Origin: CAIYYX01 sp035530135
GTDB lineage: Bacteria; Pseudomonadota; Gammaproteobacteria; Burkholderiales; Rhodocyclaceae
Assembly (NCBI GenBank): GCA_035530135.1
Contig: DATKVJ010000006.1
Location: 6,817-70,816, forward strand
Direction of reading: 5' to 3'
DNA: 64,000 nucleotides
Positions 34,767-43,431 of this stretch are shown here, piece by piece. Positions within the stretch are counted from its first letter, which is position 1. Every line of letters begins with the position of its first letter. The notes beneath the pieces are model-generated. The model was not told the DNA's origin, made no database searches, and was given only the letters and a program-made list of their open reading frames with translations. The position numbers and the translations under genes were made by a program.

Positions 34767-35279
34767 ATGTCAAAACACTCCAAAGACACCCGATCCCATC
34801 CCATCGGCGCCCCGCTGCGCCATGACCACGTCTTGAAACTGCACGAGCACGACGCCTACAAGACCGACCGGAAATTACCCGAGCCGACCGCCTGCCCCGA
34901 CTGTCACGCGGTATTCCATCGAGGCCGCTGGCAGTGGGCAGAGGTGCCGGCCGACGCCCATCTGGAAAGGTGCCCGGCCTGCCACCGCATCCATGACCGG
35001 TTTCCCGCGGGTTTCGTCACCATCGGCGGCGATTACTTCAAGCAGCACCGGGACGAGTTGCTGAACCTGGTCGCCAAGGTCGGCGAACGCGCGAAGCAGG
35101 AGCGCCCGCTCGAACGGATCATGGCCATCGAGGAGCAGCCCGACGGCGTCGTCGTCACCACCACCGACAGCCACCTGGCGCGCGGCATCGGCGAGGCGCT
35201 ACACCACGCCTGTCACGGCGAACTGAAGTTCCGCTACGTCGAAGAAGACAACTTGCTGCGCGTCCATTGGGAGCGGTGA
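34767..35279 (+). CDS. BCAM0308-like zinc-ribbon protein (170 aa)
   Basis: A small hydrophilic protein with two CxxC pairs (CPDCHAVF near residue 43 and CPACHRIH near 73), which probably bind zinc, followed by an alpha/beta part (RIMAIEEQPDGVVVTTTDSHLARGIGEALHHACHGELKFRYVEEDNLLRVHW) resembling the C-terminal region of NMD3-like proteins. This fits the BCAM0308 family, which has no established function. It lies directly downstream of the usp gene and convergent to the DUF1178 gene. Family recognition is from memory of the motif pattern. Confidence 0.75.
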   Translation: MSKHSKDTRSHPIGAPLRHDHVLKLHEHDAYKTDRKLPEPTACPDCHAVFHRGRWQWAEVPADAHLERCPACHRIHDRFPAGFVTIGGDYFKQHRDELLNLVAKVGERAKQERPLERIMAIEEQPDGVVVTTTDSHLARGIGEALHHACHGELKFRYVEEDNLLRVHWER

Positions 35280-35288
35280 AGACCGCGC

Positions 35289-35681
35289 TCAGTGCACTTC
35301 TTCCTTGGCCGGCAGGGGGAGCGGCAGCACCGCGATCCCTTCCTCGATCAGGTCCTTGACCTCGCTCACCGTGGCGATCCCGCGGATGCTCCGCGCCGGA
35401 ACCTCCTGGTAATGGATTTTCCGCGCCTCCTCGGGAAACTGCGTCCCGACGTTGTCGCAATTCTTGGCCAGTTCCGCGATCGCGGCCCGTTCGGAGCTGG
35501 CTGGGTCCGCCGCAACGGCGCGCCTGACGTGGGGGCCGGAGGGCAGCCGGGTGATGCCGGCATCGCCGCAAGTCGGACAGGAGAGCAGGCGCGTGTCGAC
35601 TTGTCGATGAAACTCCTCGGTCGAGGCGAACCAGCCTTCGAATTGATGCCGCTTGCCGCAGCTCAGGTTGAGAACGATCAT
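35289..35681 (-). CDS. DUF1178 family zinc-ribbon protein (130 aa)
   Basis: Starts MIVLNLSCGKRHQFEGWFAS and continues with SCPTCGDAGITRLPSGPHV, the two cysteine-containing segments that define DUF1178. The C-terminal part (KNCDNVGTQFPEEARKIHY, then ARSIRGIATVSEVKDLIEEGIAVLPLP) is also family-typical. Function is unknown. It follows the acyl-CoA synthetase gene by 5 bp on the minus strand, so it is probably co-transcribed with it. The open frame upstream overlaps the synthetase and is not real. Confidence 0.88.
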   Translation of the reverse strand: MIVLNLSCGKRHQFEGWFASTEEFHRQVDTRLLSCPTCGDAGITRLPSGPHVRRAVAADPASSERAAIAELAKNCDNVGTQFPEEARKIHYQEVPARSIRGIATVSEVKDLIEEGIAVLPLPLPAKEEVH

Positions 35682-35686
35682 GCCGA

Positions 35687-37357
35687 TCAAAAATCCTCTT
35701 CGAAGAACTCCAGAGGCCCTCTGCCTCCCGAAGGAGGCTTGGCCTCTTCCCGCTTGCGCAGATCGACCCGTCTGATTTTCCCGGAGATGGTTTTCGGCAA
35801 CTCGGAAAATTCGAGCCGGCGGATCCTTTTGAAGGGAGCGAGTTTCTCCCGGGTGAACTTGAAGATGTCCTGGGCGACTTCCCGGCTCGGCTGATAGCCC
35901 GCCGCCAGGACGATGAAGGCTTTCGGGACCGCCAGCCGCAGCGGGTCCGGCGCCGGGACCACCGCCGCCTCCGCCACGGCCGGGTGCTCGATCAGCACGC
36001 TCTCCAATTCGAAGGGGCTGATGCGGTAATCCGAGGCCTTGAAGACGTCGTCGGCCCGGCCCACGTAGGTGATGTAACCGTCGGCGTCGCGGCTGGCGAC
36101 GTCGCCCGTGTGGTAGTAGCCGTGGTGCATGGCTTCCGCGCTTTTGCCTTCGTCCCCGGCGTAGCCTTGCATGAGACCCAAAGGCCGGTGCTGCAGATCG
36201 AGGCAGATCTCGCCTTCCGCGGACGGCCGCCCCTCGGCATCGAGCAACTCGATCCGATAACCCGGCAAGGGACGCCCCATCGATCCCGGTTTGACCGGGG
36301 ATCCCGGCGAATTGCCGATCTGCGCGCAGGTCTCGGTCTGGCCGTAGCCATCCCGCAACGTGAGTCCCCAGGCGGCTCTGACCTGTTCGATGATTTCCGG
36401 GTTCAAGGGTTCGCCCGCGCCGATCACTTCGCGCAGCCGCACCGGGTAGTCCGCGAGCTTTTCCTGGATCAGCATCCGCCATACCGTGGGCGGGGCGCAC
36501 AGGGTGGTGACGCCGTGACGGACCAGGGTCTGCAGGACAGACGCCGCGTTGAAACGCGCGTAGTTGTAGATGAACACGGTTGCCGCGGCGTTCCAAGGCG
36601 CAAAGAAACAACTCCATGCGTGCTTCGCCCAGCCGGGCGAACTGATGTTCCAGTGGATGTCCCCTTGCTGCAGTCCGATCCAATACATGGTGGAGAGATG
36701 GCCCACCGGATAGCTCTGGTGGCTATGCAGGACCAGCTTCGGCTTCGAGGTGGTGCCCGAAGTGAAGTAGAGAAACAGCGGATCGTCGGCCTTGGTCTCC
36801 CCCTCCGGAACGAAGGTGGTGCCGGCCAGCGAGCTATCTTCATAGCGATGCCAGTCGGCGACCTCCTTGCCGATGCTGATAGCGGTGAAGCTGCGCGGAA
36901 TCGTCGCGAACTTCTCGGCATGCGGGGTGACGACGACCCTCACCTTGCCGCGGACGATCCGGTCTTTCAGGTCGTCCGCCGTCAGCAAGGTGGTGGCCGG
37001 GGACAGCACCGCGCCGAGTTTGATGGCGGCGAGCATCAGTTCCCATAGCGGCACCTCGTTGCCCATCATCAGCAGGATGCAGTCGCCACGGCGGACCCCC
37101 AGCTGGCGCAGGTAATTCGCGACCTGGTTCGAGCGTTCGCTCAATTGCCTGAAGCTGAGTATTTTTTGAGTGCCGTCTTCTTCGACTATCCACAGGGCGG
37201 GCTGGTCATTGCCCTTCGCCAAGTGGTCGAAATAGTCGAGCGCCCAATTGAACCGATCGAGCTCGGGCCAATTGAAGCCGCGGTACGCTGCCTCGTAGTC
37301 GCTACGATGCGCCAGCAGAAAGTCGCGGGCAGTGACGAATTCTTCGAGCGCTGACAT
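35687..37357 (-). CDS. Acyl-CoA synthetase, AMP-dependent, medium-chain-like (556 aa)
   Basis: An ANL-superfamily acyl-adenylate/CoA ligase. The P-loop YFTSGTTSKPKLVLHSHQS (about residue 195), GYGQTETCAQIG, HTGDVASRDADGYITYVGRADDVFKASDYRISPFELE and the C-terminal lysine segment LPKTISGKIRRVDL are present. The sequence is of the ACSM/benzoate-ligase-like group rather than the long-chain FadD group. It activates a carboxylic acid to its CoA thioester. Which acid is not visible. It lies 72 bp downstream of another ligase gene and upstream of the DUF1178 gene. Confidence 0.9.
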   Translation of the reverse strand: MSALEEFVTARDFLLAHRSDYEAAYRGFNWPELDRFNWALDYFDHLAKGNDQPALWIVEEDGTQKILSFRQLSERSNQVANYLRQLGVRRGDCILLMMGNEVPLWELMLAAIKLGAVLSPATTLLTADDLKDRIVRGKVRVVVTPHAEKFATIPRSFTAISIGKEVADWHRYEDSSLAGTTFVPEGETKADDPLFLYFTSGTTSKPKLVLHSHQSYPVGHLSTMYWIGLQQGDIHWNISSPGWAKHAWSCFFAPWNAAATVFIYNYARFNAASVLQTLVRHGVTTLCAPPTVWRMLIQEKLADYPVRLREVIGAGEPLNPEIIEQVRAAWGLTLRDGYGQTETCAQIGNSPGSPVKPGSMGRPLPGYRIELLDAEGRPSAEGEICLDLQHRPLGLMQGYAGDEGKSAEAMHHGYYHTGDVASRDADGYITYVGRADDVFKASDYRISPFELESVLIEHPAVAEAAVVPAPDPLRLAVPKAFIVLAAGYQPSREVAQDIFKFTREKLAPFKRIRRLEFSELPKTISGKIRRVDLRKREEAKPPSGGRGPLEFFEEDF

Positions 37358-37429
37358 GATGCATCCTCTCCCTTCCTGTTCTCATGGGCGTCGGCCCATC
37401 GGATCCGCGCCGCTTCGCGGCGGCGACGG

Positions 37430-39118
37430 TCACGCCGACTTTTGTTCCGACAAGCCGAGTTCCTGGCGCATCTGGTCTCTGATCAGATACTTCTGAATCT
37501 TGCCCGTCACGGTCATGGGGAAACTGGACACGAACTTGATATAGCGGGGAATCTTGTAGTGCGCGATCTGACCCTGGCAGAAGCTCTGGATTTCCTTTTC
37601 GGAGGCTGTCTGTCCCTCGCGCAGGATGATCCAGGCACACAACTCCTCGCCGTACTTGCGGTCCGGAACGCCGACGATCTGTACTTCCTGCACCTTCGGA
37701 TGGCGATAGAGAAATTCCTCGATCTCGCGCGGGTAGATATTCTCGCCGCCGCGTATCACCATGTCCTTGATCCGGCCGACGATGTTGCAGTAACCCTCGT
37801 CGTCGACGGTGGCGAGATCGCCGGTATGCATCCATCGGGCGGCATCGATAGCCTTTCGGGTGATCTCCTCGTCGTTCCAGTAGCCCAGCATCACCGAGTA
37901 GCCGCGCGTGAGCAACTCGCCGGTCGTGCCGCGCGGCACGATCCGTCCCTCGCCATCGACGATCTTCACTTCGACGTGCGGATGCACGAGACCGACGGTC
38001 GATACGCGGCGCTCGAGCGGCGAATCGGTCGAACTCTGGAAGCTCACCGGCGAAGTCTCGGTCATGCCGTAGGCGATGGTGACCTGCTGCATGTTCATCA
38101 GTTGCACCACGCGCTTCATGACCTCGACCGGGCAGGGGCTGCCGGCCATGATGCCGGTGCGCAGCGTCGACAGATCGAACTTGGCGAATTCCGGATGATC
38201 GAGCATGGCGATGAACATCGTGGGGACGCCGTGCAGCCCGGTGCAGCGCTCCTCTGCGACCGCCTGCAGCGTGGCGAGCGGATCGAAGCCCTCGCCCGGG
38301 AAAATCATGGCCGAGCCGTGGGTGAGGCAAGCGAGGTTGCCGAGCACCATGCCGAAGCAATGATAGAGCGGCACCGGGATGCACAGTCGGTCGGCCGAAG
38401 TCAGCTTCATCGCCGCGCCGATGAAATAGCCGTTGTTCAGGATATTGTGATGCGACAGCGTGGCGCCCTTGGGCGAACCCGTCGTGCCGGAGGTGAACTG
38501 GATGTTGATCGGATCATCGAACTGCAGCCGCTCGCCGCGGGCTGCCAGGGCGGTGAGTTGATCGGCGTCGGGGGCAACGAGCAGATCATCGAAGTTGAAA
38601 GCACCCAGGGTCTTTTGGACCCCCAGGCGCACCACGATTTCGAGTTGCGGCAGCTTCGCGGCCTTCAAGCTGCCCGGAGGACTTTTGGCCAACTCGGGGG
38701 CGAGATCGTTGAGGATGCCGATATAGTCTGTCGTCTTGAAGCTCGGGGCGAGGATCAGCGCGCGGCAGCCGACCTTGTTCAAGGCATATTCCAGTTCTGC
38801 CCGCTGATAGGCGGGGTTTACATTCACCAGGATCAGGCCGGCCTTGGCCGTGGCAAACTGCGTCAATACCCATTCCAGGTTATTGTGCGACCATATCCCG
38901 ATGCGTTCGCCCGGCTTGAGGCCGAGGCGGATGAGACCGCAAGCGAGCTGATCCACCTTTTGGCGAAGCGCGGCATAGCTCAAGCGGACATTCTGATGCC
39001 GCACGACCAGTGCCTCGCAGTCCGCGTAGCGCGCGCAGACCGCATCGAAGTATTGGCCTATGGTGTAACCGAGCAGCGGCTTGTCGGATGCGCCGTGCAC
39101 ATAACTGGATTCTGCCAT
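37430..39118 (-). CDS. Fatty-acyl/aryl-CoA ligase, AMP-binding (562 aa)
   Basis: A second ANL-superfamily ligase, of the FadK/AcsA2-like FACL type. The motifs are IQFTSGTTGSPKGATLSHHNILNN, the linker IAYGMTETSPVSFQSS, HTGDLATVDDEGYCNIVGRIKDMVIRGGENIYPREIEEFL and the C-terminal MTVTGKIQKYLIR with the catalytic lysine. It probably activates medium-chain fatty or branched acids. It is divergent from the Fe-S membrane protein gene (86-bp gap). Confidence 0.9.
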   Translation of the reverse strand: MAESSYVHGASDKPLLGYTIGQYFDAVCARYADCEALVVRHQNVRLSYAALRQKVDQLACGLIRLGLKPGERIGIWSHNNLEWVLTQFATAKAGLILVNVNPAYQRAELEYALNKVGCRALILAPSFKTTDYIGILNDLAPELAKSPPGSLKAAKLPQLEIVVRLGVQKTLGAFNFDDLLVAPDADQLTALAARGERLQFDDPINIQFTSGTTGSPKGATLSHHNILNNGYFIGAAMKLTSADRLCIPVPLYHCFGMVLGNLACLTHGSAMIFPGEGFDPLATLQAVAEERCTGLHGVPTMFIAMLDHPEFAKFDLSTLRTGIMAGSPCPVEVMKRVVQLMNMQQVTIAYGMTETSPVSFQSSTDSPLERRVSTVGLVHPHVEVKIVDGEGRIVPRGTTGELLTRGYSVMLGYWNDEEITRKAIDAARWMHTGDLATVDDEGYCNIVGRIKDMVIRGGENIYPREIEEFLYRHPKVQEVQIVGVPDRKYGEELCAWIILREGQTASEKEIQSFCQGQIAHYKIPRYIKFVSSFPMTVTGKIQKYLIRDQMRQELGLSEQKSA

Positions 39119-39204
39119 TGAAGTTGTCTCCTATTTTTCCCGATATTCTATCCTCTAACGGGTCTGCGCTGGGTGCGGGCCGCCTCTCCCGTCTCGGCCT
39201 GGCC

Positions 39205-40536
39205 ATGAGACGCCGTCGTGGCGCCATCATCGCTGCGCAATGGGCGATCGTGCTGGCCTATCTGGTGTTGGTGGCCCTGCCGGCTTTTCTACCTCTGCCG
39301 CCGGACGAGACCCATATCTGGAACAACCTCACCCGCTTCGCCCGATTCCTGTTCTGGGGCTTCTGGTGGCCCTTCGTCGTTCTTTCCATCATGATGCTCG
39401 GCCGGGTGTGGTGCGGCGTGCTTTGCCCCGAGGGTGCGCTCACCGAGTGGGTCTCCCGCTATGGCCTGGGGCGAGGGATTCCCCGCTGGCTGAAGTGGGG
39501 AGGATGGCCGTTGGTGGCCTTCGGCGCGCTCACCGTATTCGGGCAAATGACCAGCATCTACGAATACCCGAAACCCACCCTGCTCATACTGGGCGGTTCG
39601 ACCTCGGCGGCGATTGCCGTGGGACTGATCTGGGGACGGGAGAAACGGGTCTGGTGCCGACACCTCTGCCCCGTAACCAGCGTGTTCGGCCTGCTGGCGA
39701 AGATTGCACCCATTCACTTCAAGGTCGATCGATCGGCCTGGGATGCGGCGCCCGCCGGCCATCGCACCAGCCGCCGGCACGCGGTCAACTGTGCGCCGTT
39801 GATCAACATCCGGCGCATGGCGGGCGCCTCGGTCTGCCACATGTGCGGCCGCTGTGCCGGAGAGCGGGACGCGGTGCAACTGTCTCCACGCTGGCCAAGC
39901 GCCGAAATCATCGGCACGCCCGGCGCCGCCGAAGACGGGGCCGGGGAAACGGATCCGTGGCCCGCGCGCCAGCTGGTCTTCGGCGTGCTCGGCGTCGCGC
40001 TCGGGGCCTTCCAGTGGAGCGCCTCTCCTTGGCTCGCGGCAGCGAAGCGGGCTGCGGCGGGATGGTTGATCGATCACGGGATCTGGTGGCCGCTCAAGGC
40101 AACGGGACACTGGTGGCTGCTCACCTATTACCCGGAAGCGGGTGACGTCTTCACCTGGCTGGACGGCGGCATACTGCTCGCCTACATCGCTGCGGAAACG
40201 CTCGTCGTCGGCGGTTGGGTATGGAGCTGGCTCAGGCTGGCCGGCGCGCTGAGCGGCTTGCCCTGGCAGCGACTCGCCCATACCCTCATCCCCTTTGCCG
40301 GGACCAGCGTGTTCGTGGGGCTGAGTCTGCTCACCAGCGCTCAACTGGCCGGCGAAGGGGTGACGCTGCCTGGGGCCAACGGAGTGCGCATCGCGCTACT
40401 CGCGCTCGCCGCGCTCTGGGCTGCGAGCCTGGCGTGGCGGCTGGCGCCGCGCCACCGAGCCGTGGCGACGTTGGCAATATCGATGGCCACCGCGCTGCCG
40501 CTCGCTGCCTGGAGCACGCAGTTTTTTGTCTGGTGA
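39205..40536 (+). CDS. NapH/CcoG-like polytopic iron-sulfur membrane protein (443 aa)
   Basis: About nine to ten hydrophobic segments. Two C-x3-C-P loops (GRVWCGVLCPEGALTEW, Cys70/Cys74, and VWCRHLCPVTSVFG, Cys151/Cys155) lie next to helices as in NapH, RdxA and CcoG. The cytoplasmic loop has Cys196 and CHMCGRC (211-217), but the fourth Cys-Pro and the second ferredoxin cluster are missing. The C-terminal half (residues 240-443) is a separate set of helices. An electron-transfer role at the membrane is likely, but no redox partner is adjacent. The open frame begins at 39010, and the ATG at 39205 is chosen because upstream sequence lies inside the divergent ligase gene. No clear ribosome-binding site is seen. 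Confidence 0.75.
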   Translation: MRRRRGAIIAAQWAIVLAYLVLVALPAFLPLPPDETHIWNNLTRFARFLFWGFWWPFVVLSIMMLGRVWCGVLCPEGALTEWVSRYGLGRGIPRWLKWGGWPLVAFGALTVFGQMTSIYEYPKPTLLILGGSTSAAIAVGLIWGREKRVWCRHLCPVTSVFGLLAKIAPIHFKVDRSAWDAAPAGHRTSRRHAVNCAPLINIRRMAGASVCHMCGRCAGERDAVQLSPRWPSAEIIGTPGAAEDGAGETDPWPARQLVFGVLGVALGAFQWSASPWLAAAKRAAAGWLIDHGIWWPLKATGHWWLLTYYPEAGDVFTWLDGGILLAYIAAETLVVGGWVWSWLRLAGALSGLPWQRLAHTLIPFAGTSVFVGLSLLTSAQLAGEGVTLPGANGVRIALLALAALWAASLAWRLAPRHRAVATLAISMATALPLAAWSTQFFVW

Positions 40537-40581
40537 GCCGCCCCTCATGCAATCGAATGTCCACATCCCCGCTCGAGGTCG

Positions 40582-41994
40582 TCAGACAAAGATGATTTTC
40601 CCCGCCATGAGCGAGAACTTTCCGCCGCTGCGCTTGGCTTCAGTCACGCGAACCTTGTTGCCGATCTCGACATGAACATTTTCGAATACGGTTCTTTCAA
40701 TCACCACCTTGGCGTCCTTGGCCAAATCGAGTGCCGAGTTCAGCATGTCCATGTCCTGCTGCGCCTGCTCGGTTTCCTGCAGCAGCAAAGCGCGGGTGCT
40801 CTCGGCCTTTTGCCGGATTCCCGGCTCGACTCGCGCCGGGTGGCTCTCGATAAACGCCAGCAACTTGACGATTTCATCCAGCTTCTTGAGCTTGGCTTGC
40901 AAGCCGCTGGTCGCGAGCGCCAGCTTCTCCTGCATGACCGGATTCGTTCCCACCCTCACCCGAGTCTTGATGCCGGCTGGCGAGCCTATCGTTTTTGCCT
41001 GCACGGATAGCGTGGCGGCGACCTGACCGCCGATGATGTTCCCCTGATCGGATCCGGGTTTGCCGACTATGATCCTGTTGACCGCCGCCAGTTCGCTTTG
41101 CCTCACGAGCTTGTGCACGACGATGCTATCTCCGGCGTCGACGCGGGCGTTCTCGATAAAATGAGCGATGCACGAAGCGCCGCAACGCACCCGCGCAACG
41201 CTTTCATTGCTGTCCGAACGCTCGTGCGCGCTCCCCTGCCCAATGATGCCGCCCTTGACCACCACGTCGCCGCCGGCTTCCAGTTCCGCCGCTTCGACCA
41301 TGCCGCCCACGTGAATGTCGCCGCTGGCGCGGATCACCATGCCAGCTCGAACATCGCCGGTGATGTTGAGCGAGCCCTCGAAATTCACGTTTCCGGTGGC
41401 GAGATCGACCGTGGGAAGCGTAGCGGTGGGCTCTACCGTCATGCCCTTGCTCGCCAGCACCGGCTGCCCGGAAATCTTGGCTATCAGAAAAGCGGGATTC
41501 CCCGGATCGGCCTCGGCCCCCTTCAAGCGCGCCGCAAACACGACTGGCTTGCCGGGCGTGGCGGGGAGCACCTCGCCCAGCAGATTCTTCCCGTCTGTCC
41601 CAGAGCTGGGAGGAATTTGCTGCATCAGGCGATCGCCCTCGCGCACCGTGGCGATACCCCCGAAATCGCGGTAATCGGCGTTGTCGCGTTCGTCGAGTCG
41701 AGGGCGGCGTTCCTTGACCGTCTCGATCAGCGACTGCAACCGGCCATCCTCGCCATCGACCGCCCCGCGTCCTTTGGCGACTAGCTGCCGGTGCGCTTCG
41801 CCGGCGGCCACGACCTGATCAATCGTCTCGTCCAGTACGCCAAATACGATCCGGCTTTCCGCCAGAGCCTGACGGATCTGCGCCGCGGTAATCTCTGCGC
41901 CACCCAGCGCGCGGGTGACCGTGAGATAGGCTGCCATTTTGTCCGGCTCGACCTCCACCGTCACAACGGCATCGCGCGCCTCGCCGATCTCCAT
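40582..41994 (-). CDS. FapA family (DUF342) protein (470 aa)
   Basis: A DUF342/FapA protein: N-terminal region (EVEPDKMAAYLTVTRALGGAEITAAQIRQAL), a right-handed beta-helix-like middle (FEGSLNITGDVRAGMVIRASGDIHVGGMVEAAELEAGGDVVVKGGIIG) and a C-terminal coiled coil (about residues 360-430). Proteins of this family occur near signalling and surface-structure genes in many bacteria. Their activity is not firmly established. It is convergent with the Fe-S protein gene (45-bp gap) and lies about 100 bp from tRNA-Leu. Confidence 0.85.
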   Translation of the reverse strand: MEIGEARDAVVTVEVEPDKMAAYLTVTRALGGAEITAAQIRQALAESRIVFGVLDETIDQVVAAGEAHRQLVAKGRGAVDGEDGRLQSLIETVKERRPRLDERDNADYRDFGGIATVREGDRLMQQIPPSSGTDGKNLLGEVLPATPGKPVVFAARLKGAEADPGNPAFLIAKISGQPVLASKGMTVEPTATLPTVDLATGNVNFEGSLNITGDVRAGMVIRASGDIHVGGMVEAAELEAGGDVVVKGGIIGQGSAHERSDSNESVARVRCGASCIAHFIENARVDAGDSIVVHKLVRQSELAAVNRIIVGKPGSDQGNIIGGQVAATLSVQAKTIGSPAGIKTRVRVGTNPVMQEKLALATSGLQAKLKKLDEIVKLLAFIESHPARVEPGIRQKAESTRALLLQETEQAQQDMDMLNSALDLAKDAKVVIERTVFENVHVEIGNKVRVTEAKRSGGKFSLMAGKIIFV

Positions 41995-42092
41995 TACACG
42001 CCCCCATAACTGAAAATCAGACGGGATAAAATTCCGGCCGTTTTGATCGCGTCCCCGAGAAAAGCCGCGGTCCCGCTCGAGGCGCTACGGTA

Positions 42093-42180
42093 TGGTGCCC
42101 GGAGCCGGGGTCGAACCGGCATGCCCATTACAGGCGAGGGATTTTAAGTCCCTTGTGTCTACCAATTTCACCATCCGGGC
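42093..42180 (-). tRNA. tRNA-Leu (UAA)
   Basis: On the minus strand a complete class II tRNA of 88 nt with encoded CCA is visible. The acceptor stem is GCCCGGA/TCCGGGC with discriminator A. The anticodon stem-loop is AGGGA-CTTAAAA-TCCCT, with anticodon TAA. A long variable arm follows, and the T arm is GCCGG-TTCGACC-CCGGC. The long variable arm and UAA anticodon identify leucine. Confidence 0.96.
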
Positions 42181-42231
42181 AAGTCGGAGGATGTGCGATT
42201 CTACCTGAGCGGGAGGCCGCCCACGGCCGCC

Positions 42232-42768
42232 TCAGATCCAGCCGAGGACCCCGACCAGGGCGCCGACCCCGATCAGCCACACCGGGTTGAGATTCCGCGA
42301 CATCACGACCGCCACCGTCAGGGCCGTCAACAGCGCGCCGCCCCGGGAGTCGTCGGCGACCCTCGCCAGGGACCACGCCGTCGCGAGCATCATGCCGACG
42401 GACAGCGGCGAGAGCGCCGCCTTGACGGTGCGGCCCAAGGCGCTGCCGCCGTGTTTCACGCTGGCGCGCAGCGCCACGATGGTCAGAGCCGCGGGCGGTA
42501 TGACGATGGCGACGGTCGCCGCCAGCGCCCCGATCCAGCCCGCGGCCTGGAGACCGACCAGGGTCGCGAACAGGAAATTCGGCCCGGGCGAGGCCTGGGC
42601 GATGGTGAACGCGGCGACGAAGCTCTCGTCGCTCATCCAGTGATGGACATCGACGACGAAGCGCTGCATGTCCGGGGCCAGGGTGATCACGCCGCCGCCG
42701 ATCGCCATCATCGAGATCATGGCGAAGTGCGAGAACAGCGTCCAGGCGATCGCGGCGTGGCTGCTCAT
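42232..42768 (-). CDS. Chromate transporter ChrA-like, C-terminal-type half (178 aa)
   Basis: One half of a split CHR-family transporter. It carries AMISMMAIGGGVITLAPDMQRF, corresponding to the GGG(V/I)-TLP-type motif, and FTIAQASPGPNFLFATLVG, followed by four to five helices. Short-chain CHR proteins occur as adjacent pairs that work together in chromate efflux. Its start overlaps the stop of the partner gene (ATGA). An in-frame extension to 42786 is possible. The true substrate may be chromate or another oxyanion. Confidence 0.9.
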   Translation of the reverse strand: MSSHAAIAWTLFSHFAMISMMAIGGGVITLAPDMQRFVVDVHHWMSDESFVAAFTIAQASPGPNFLFATLVGLQAAGWIGALAATVAIVIPPAALTIVALRASVKHGGSALGRTVKAALSPLSVGMMLATAWSLARVADDSRGGALLTALTVAVVMSRNLNPVWLIGVGALVGVLGWI

Positions 42769-43337
42769 CGCTGCGTCTCCGTCCAAAAGACGGCCAGCGC
42801 CGCCGGCGCGAGCACGCCGAGCACCATCAGCAGCGGCCAGCGCAACAAGGCGATGCCGGCGAAAGCCAGAGCGACCAGCAGCGCATTCTTAAGCCGCCGC
42901 GGCAGGTCGCGCGCCATCTTCAGCGCCATCGCGACGATCAGGCCGGCGGCGACCGCCGACATGCCGGCGAGCGCGTGCCTGACCGACTGTAGGTCGCCGT
43001 AGCGCCGGTAGGCCAGGCCGAAACCGATCACCAGCGCAAACGGCGCCGCGATCATCCCGGCCAAGGCGGCGATGCTGCCGGCGATGCCGGCGTGGCGGTG
43101 GCCGATGATCACCGACAGGTTGCAGATGGTCGGCCCCGGCAATATCTGCGCAAACGCCAGCAGTTCCCTGAATTCGTCCTTGCTCAGTATCCGCCGGCGC
43201 TCGACCAGGATGCGATAAGCCCAGGGCAGGACGCCGCCGAAGCCCAGCAGGGTCATCTGCGAGAACAACAGGAAGAGCTGGGAGGGGTTCAGTTTTTCGG
43301 CGGCGGCAAGGTCCGGCGGCGGGGCATGGCGGGGCAT
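42765..43337 (-). CDS. Chromate transporter ChrA-like, N-terminal-type half (190 aa)
   Basis: The other half of the CHR pair: SQLFLLFSQMTLLGFGGVLPWAYRILVERR, EFRELLAFAQILPGPTICNLSVIIGHRHAG, then six or so helices. Motifs correspond to the conserved GFGG and Q-x-x-PGP signatures of the family. It is the upstream gene of the pair and is 94 bp downstream of a LysR gene on the same strand. Confidence 0.9.
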   Translation of the reverse strand: MPRHAPPPDLAAAEKLNPSQLFLLFSQMTLLGFGGVLPWAYRILVERRRILSKDEFRELLAFAQILPGPTICNLSVIIGHRHAGIAGSIAALAGMIAAPFALVIGFGLAYRRYGDLQSVRHALAGMSAVAAGLIVAMALKMARDLPRRLKNALLVALAFAGIALLRWPLLMVLGVLAPAALAVFWTETQR

Positions 43338-43431
43338 TCTGTCTCTCGGTCATCGAAGGCGTGATCCTGGGCGGCTGGGCGACGCGGATCAGAACGGCCG
43401 AATATACCCGATGCGCGAGCGTCTGGGCGGA

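Noticed and set aside
42093..42180. tRNA-Leu as a genomic-island attachment site
   Set aside because: No integrase gene and no duplicated tRNA 3' end were found nearby, and flanking genes have the same composition as the rest.
42211..42231. GGCCG/CGGCC hairpin after the chromate transporter gene
   Set aside because: The stem is only 5 bp in very GC-rich DNA with no T-tract, so it is not distinguishable from chance.
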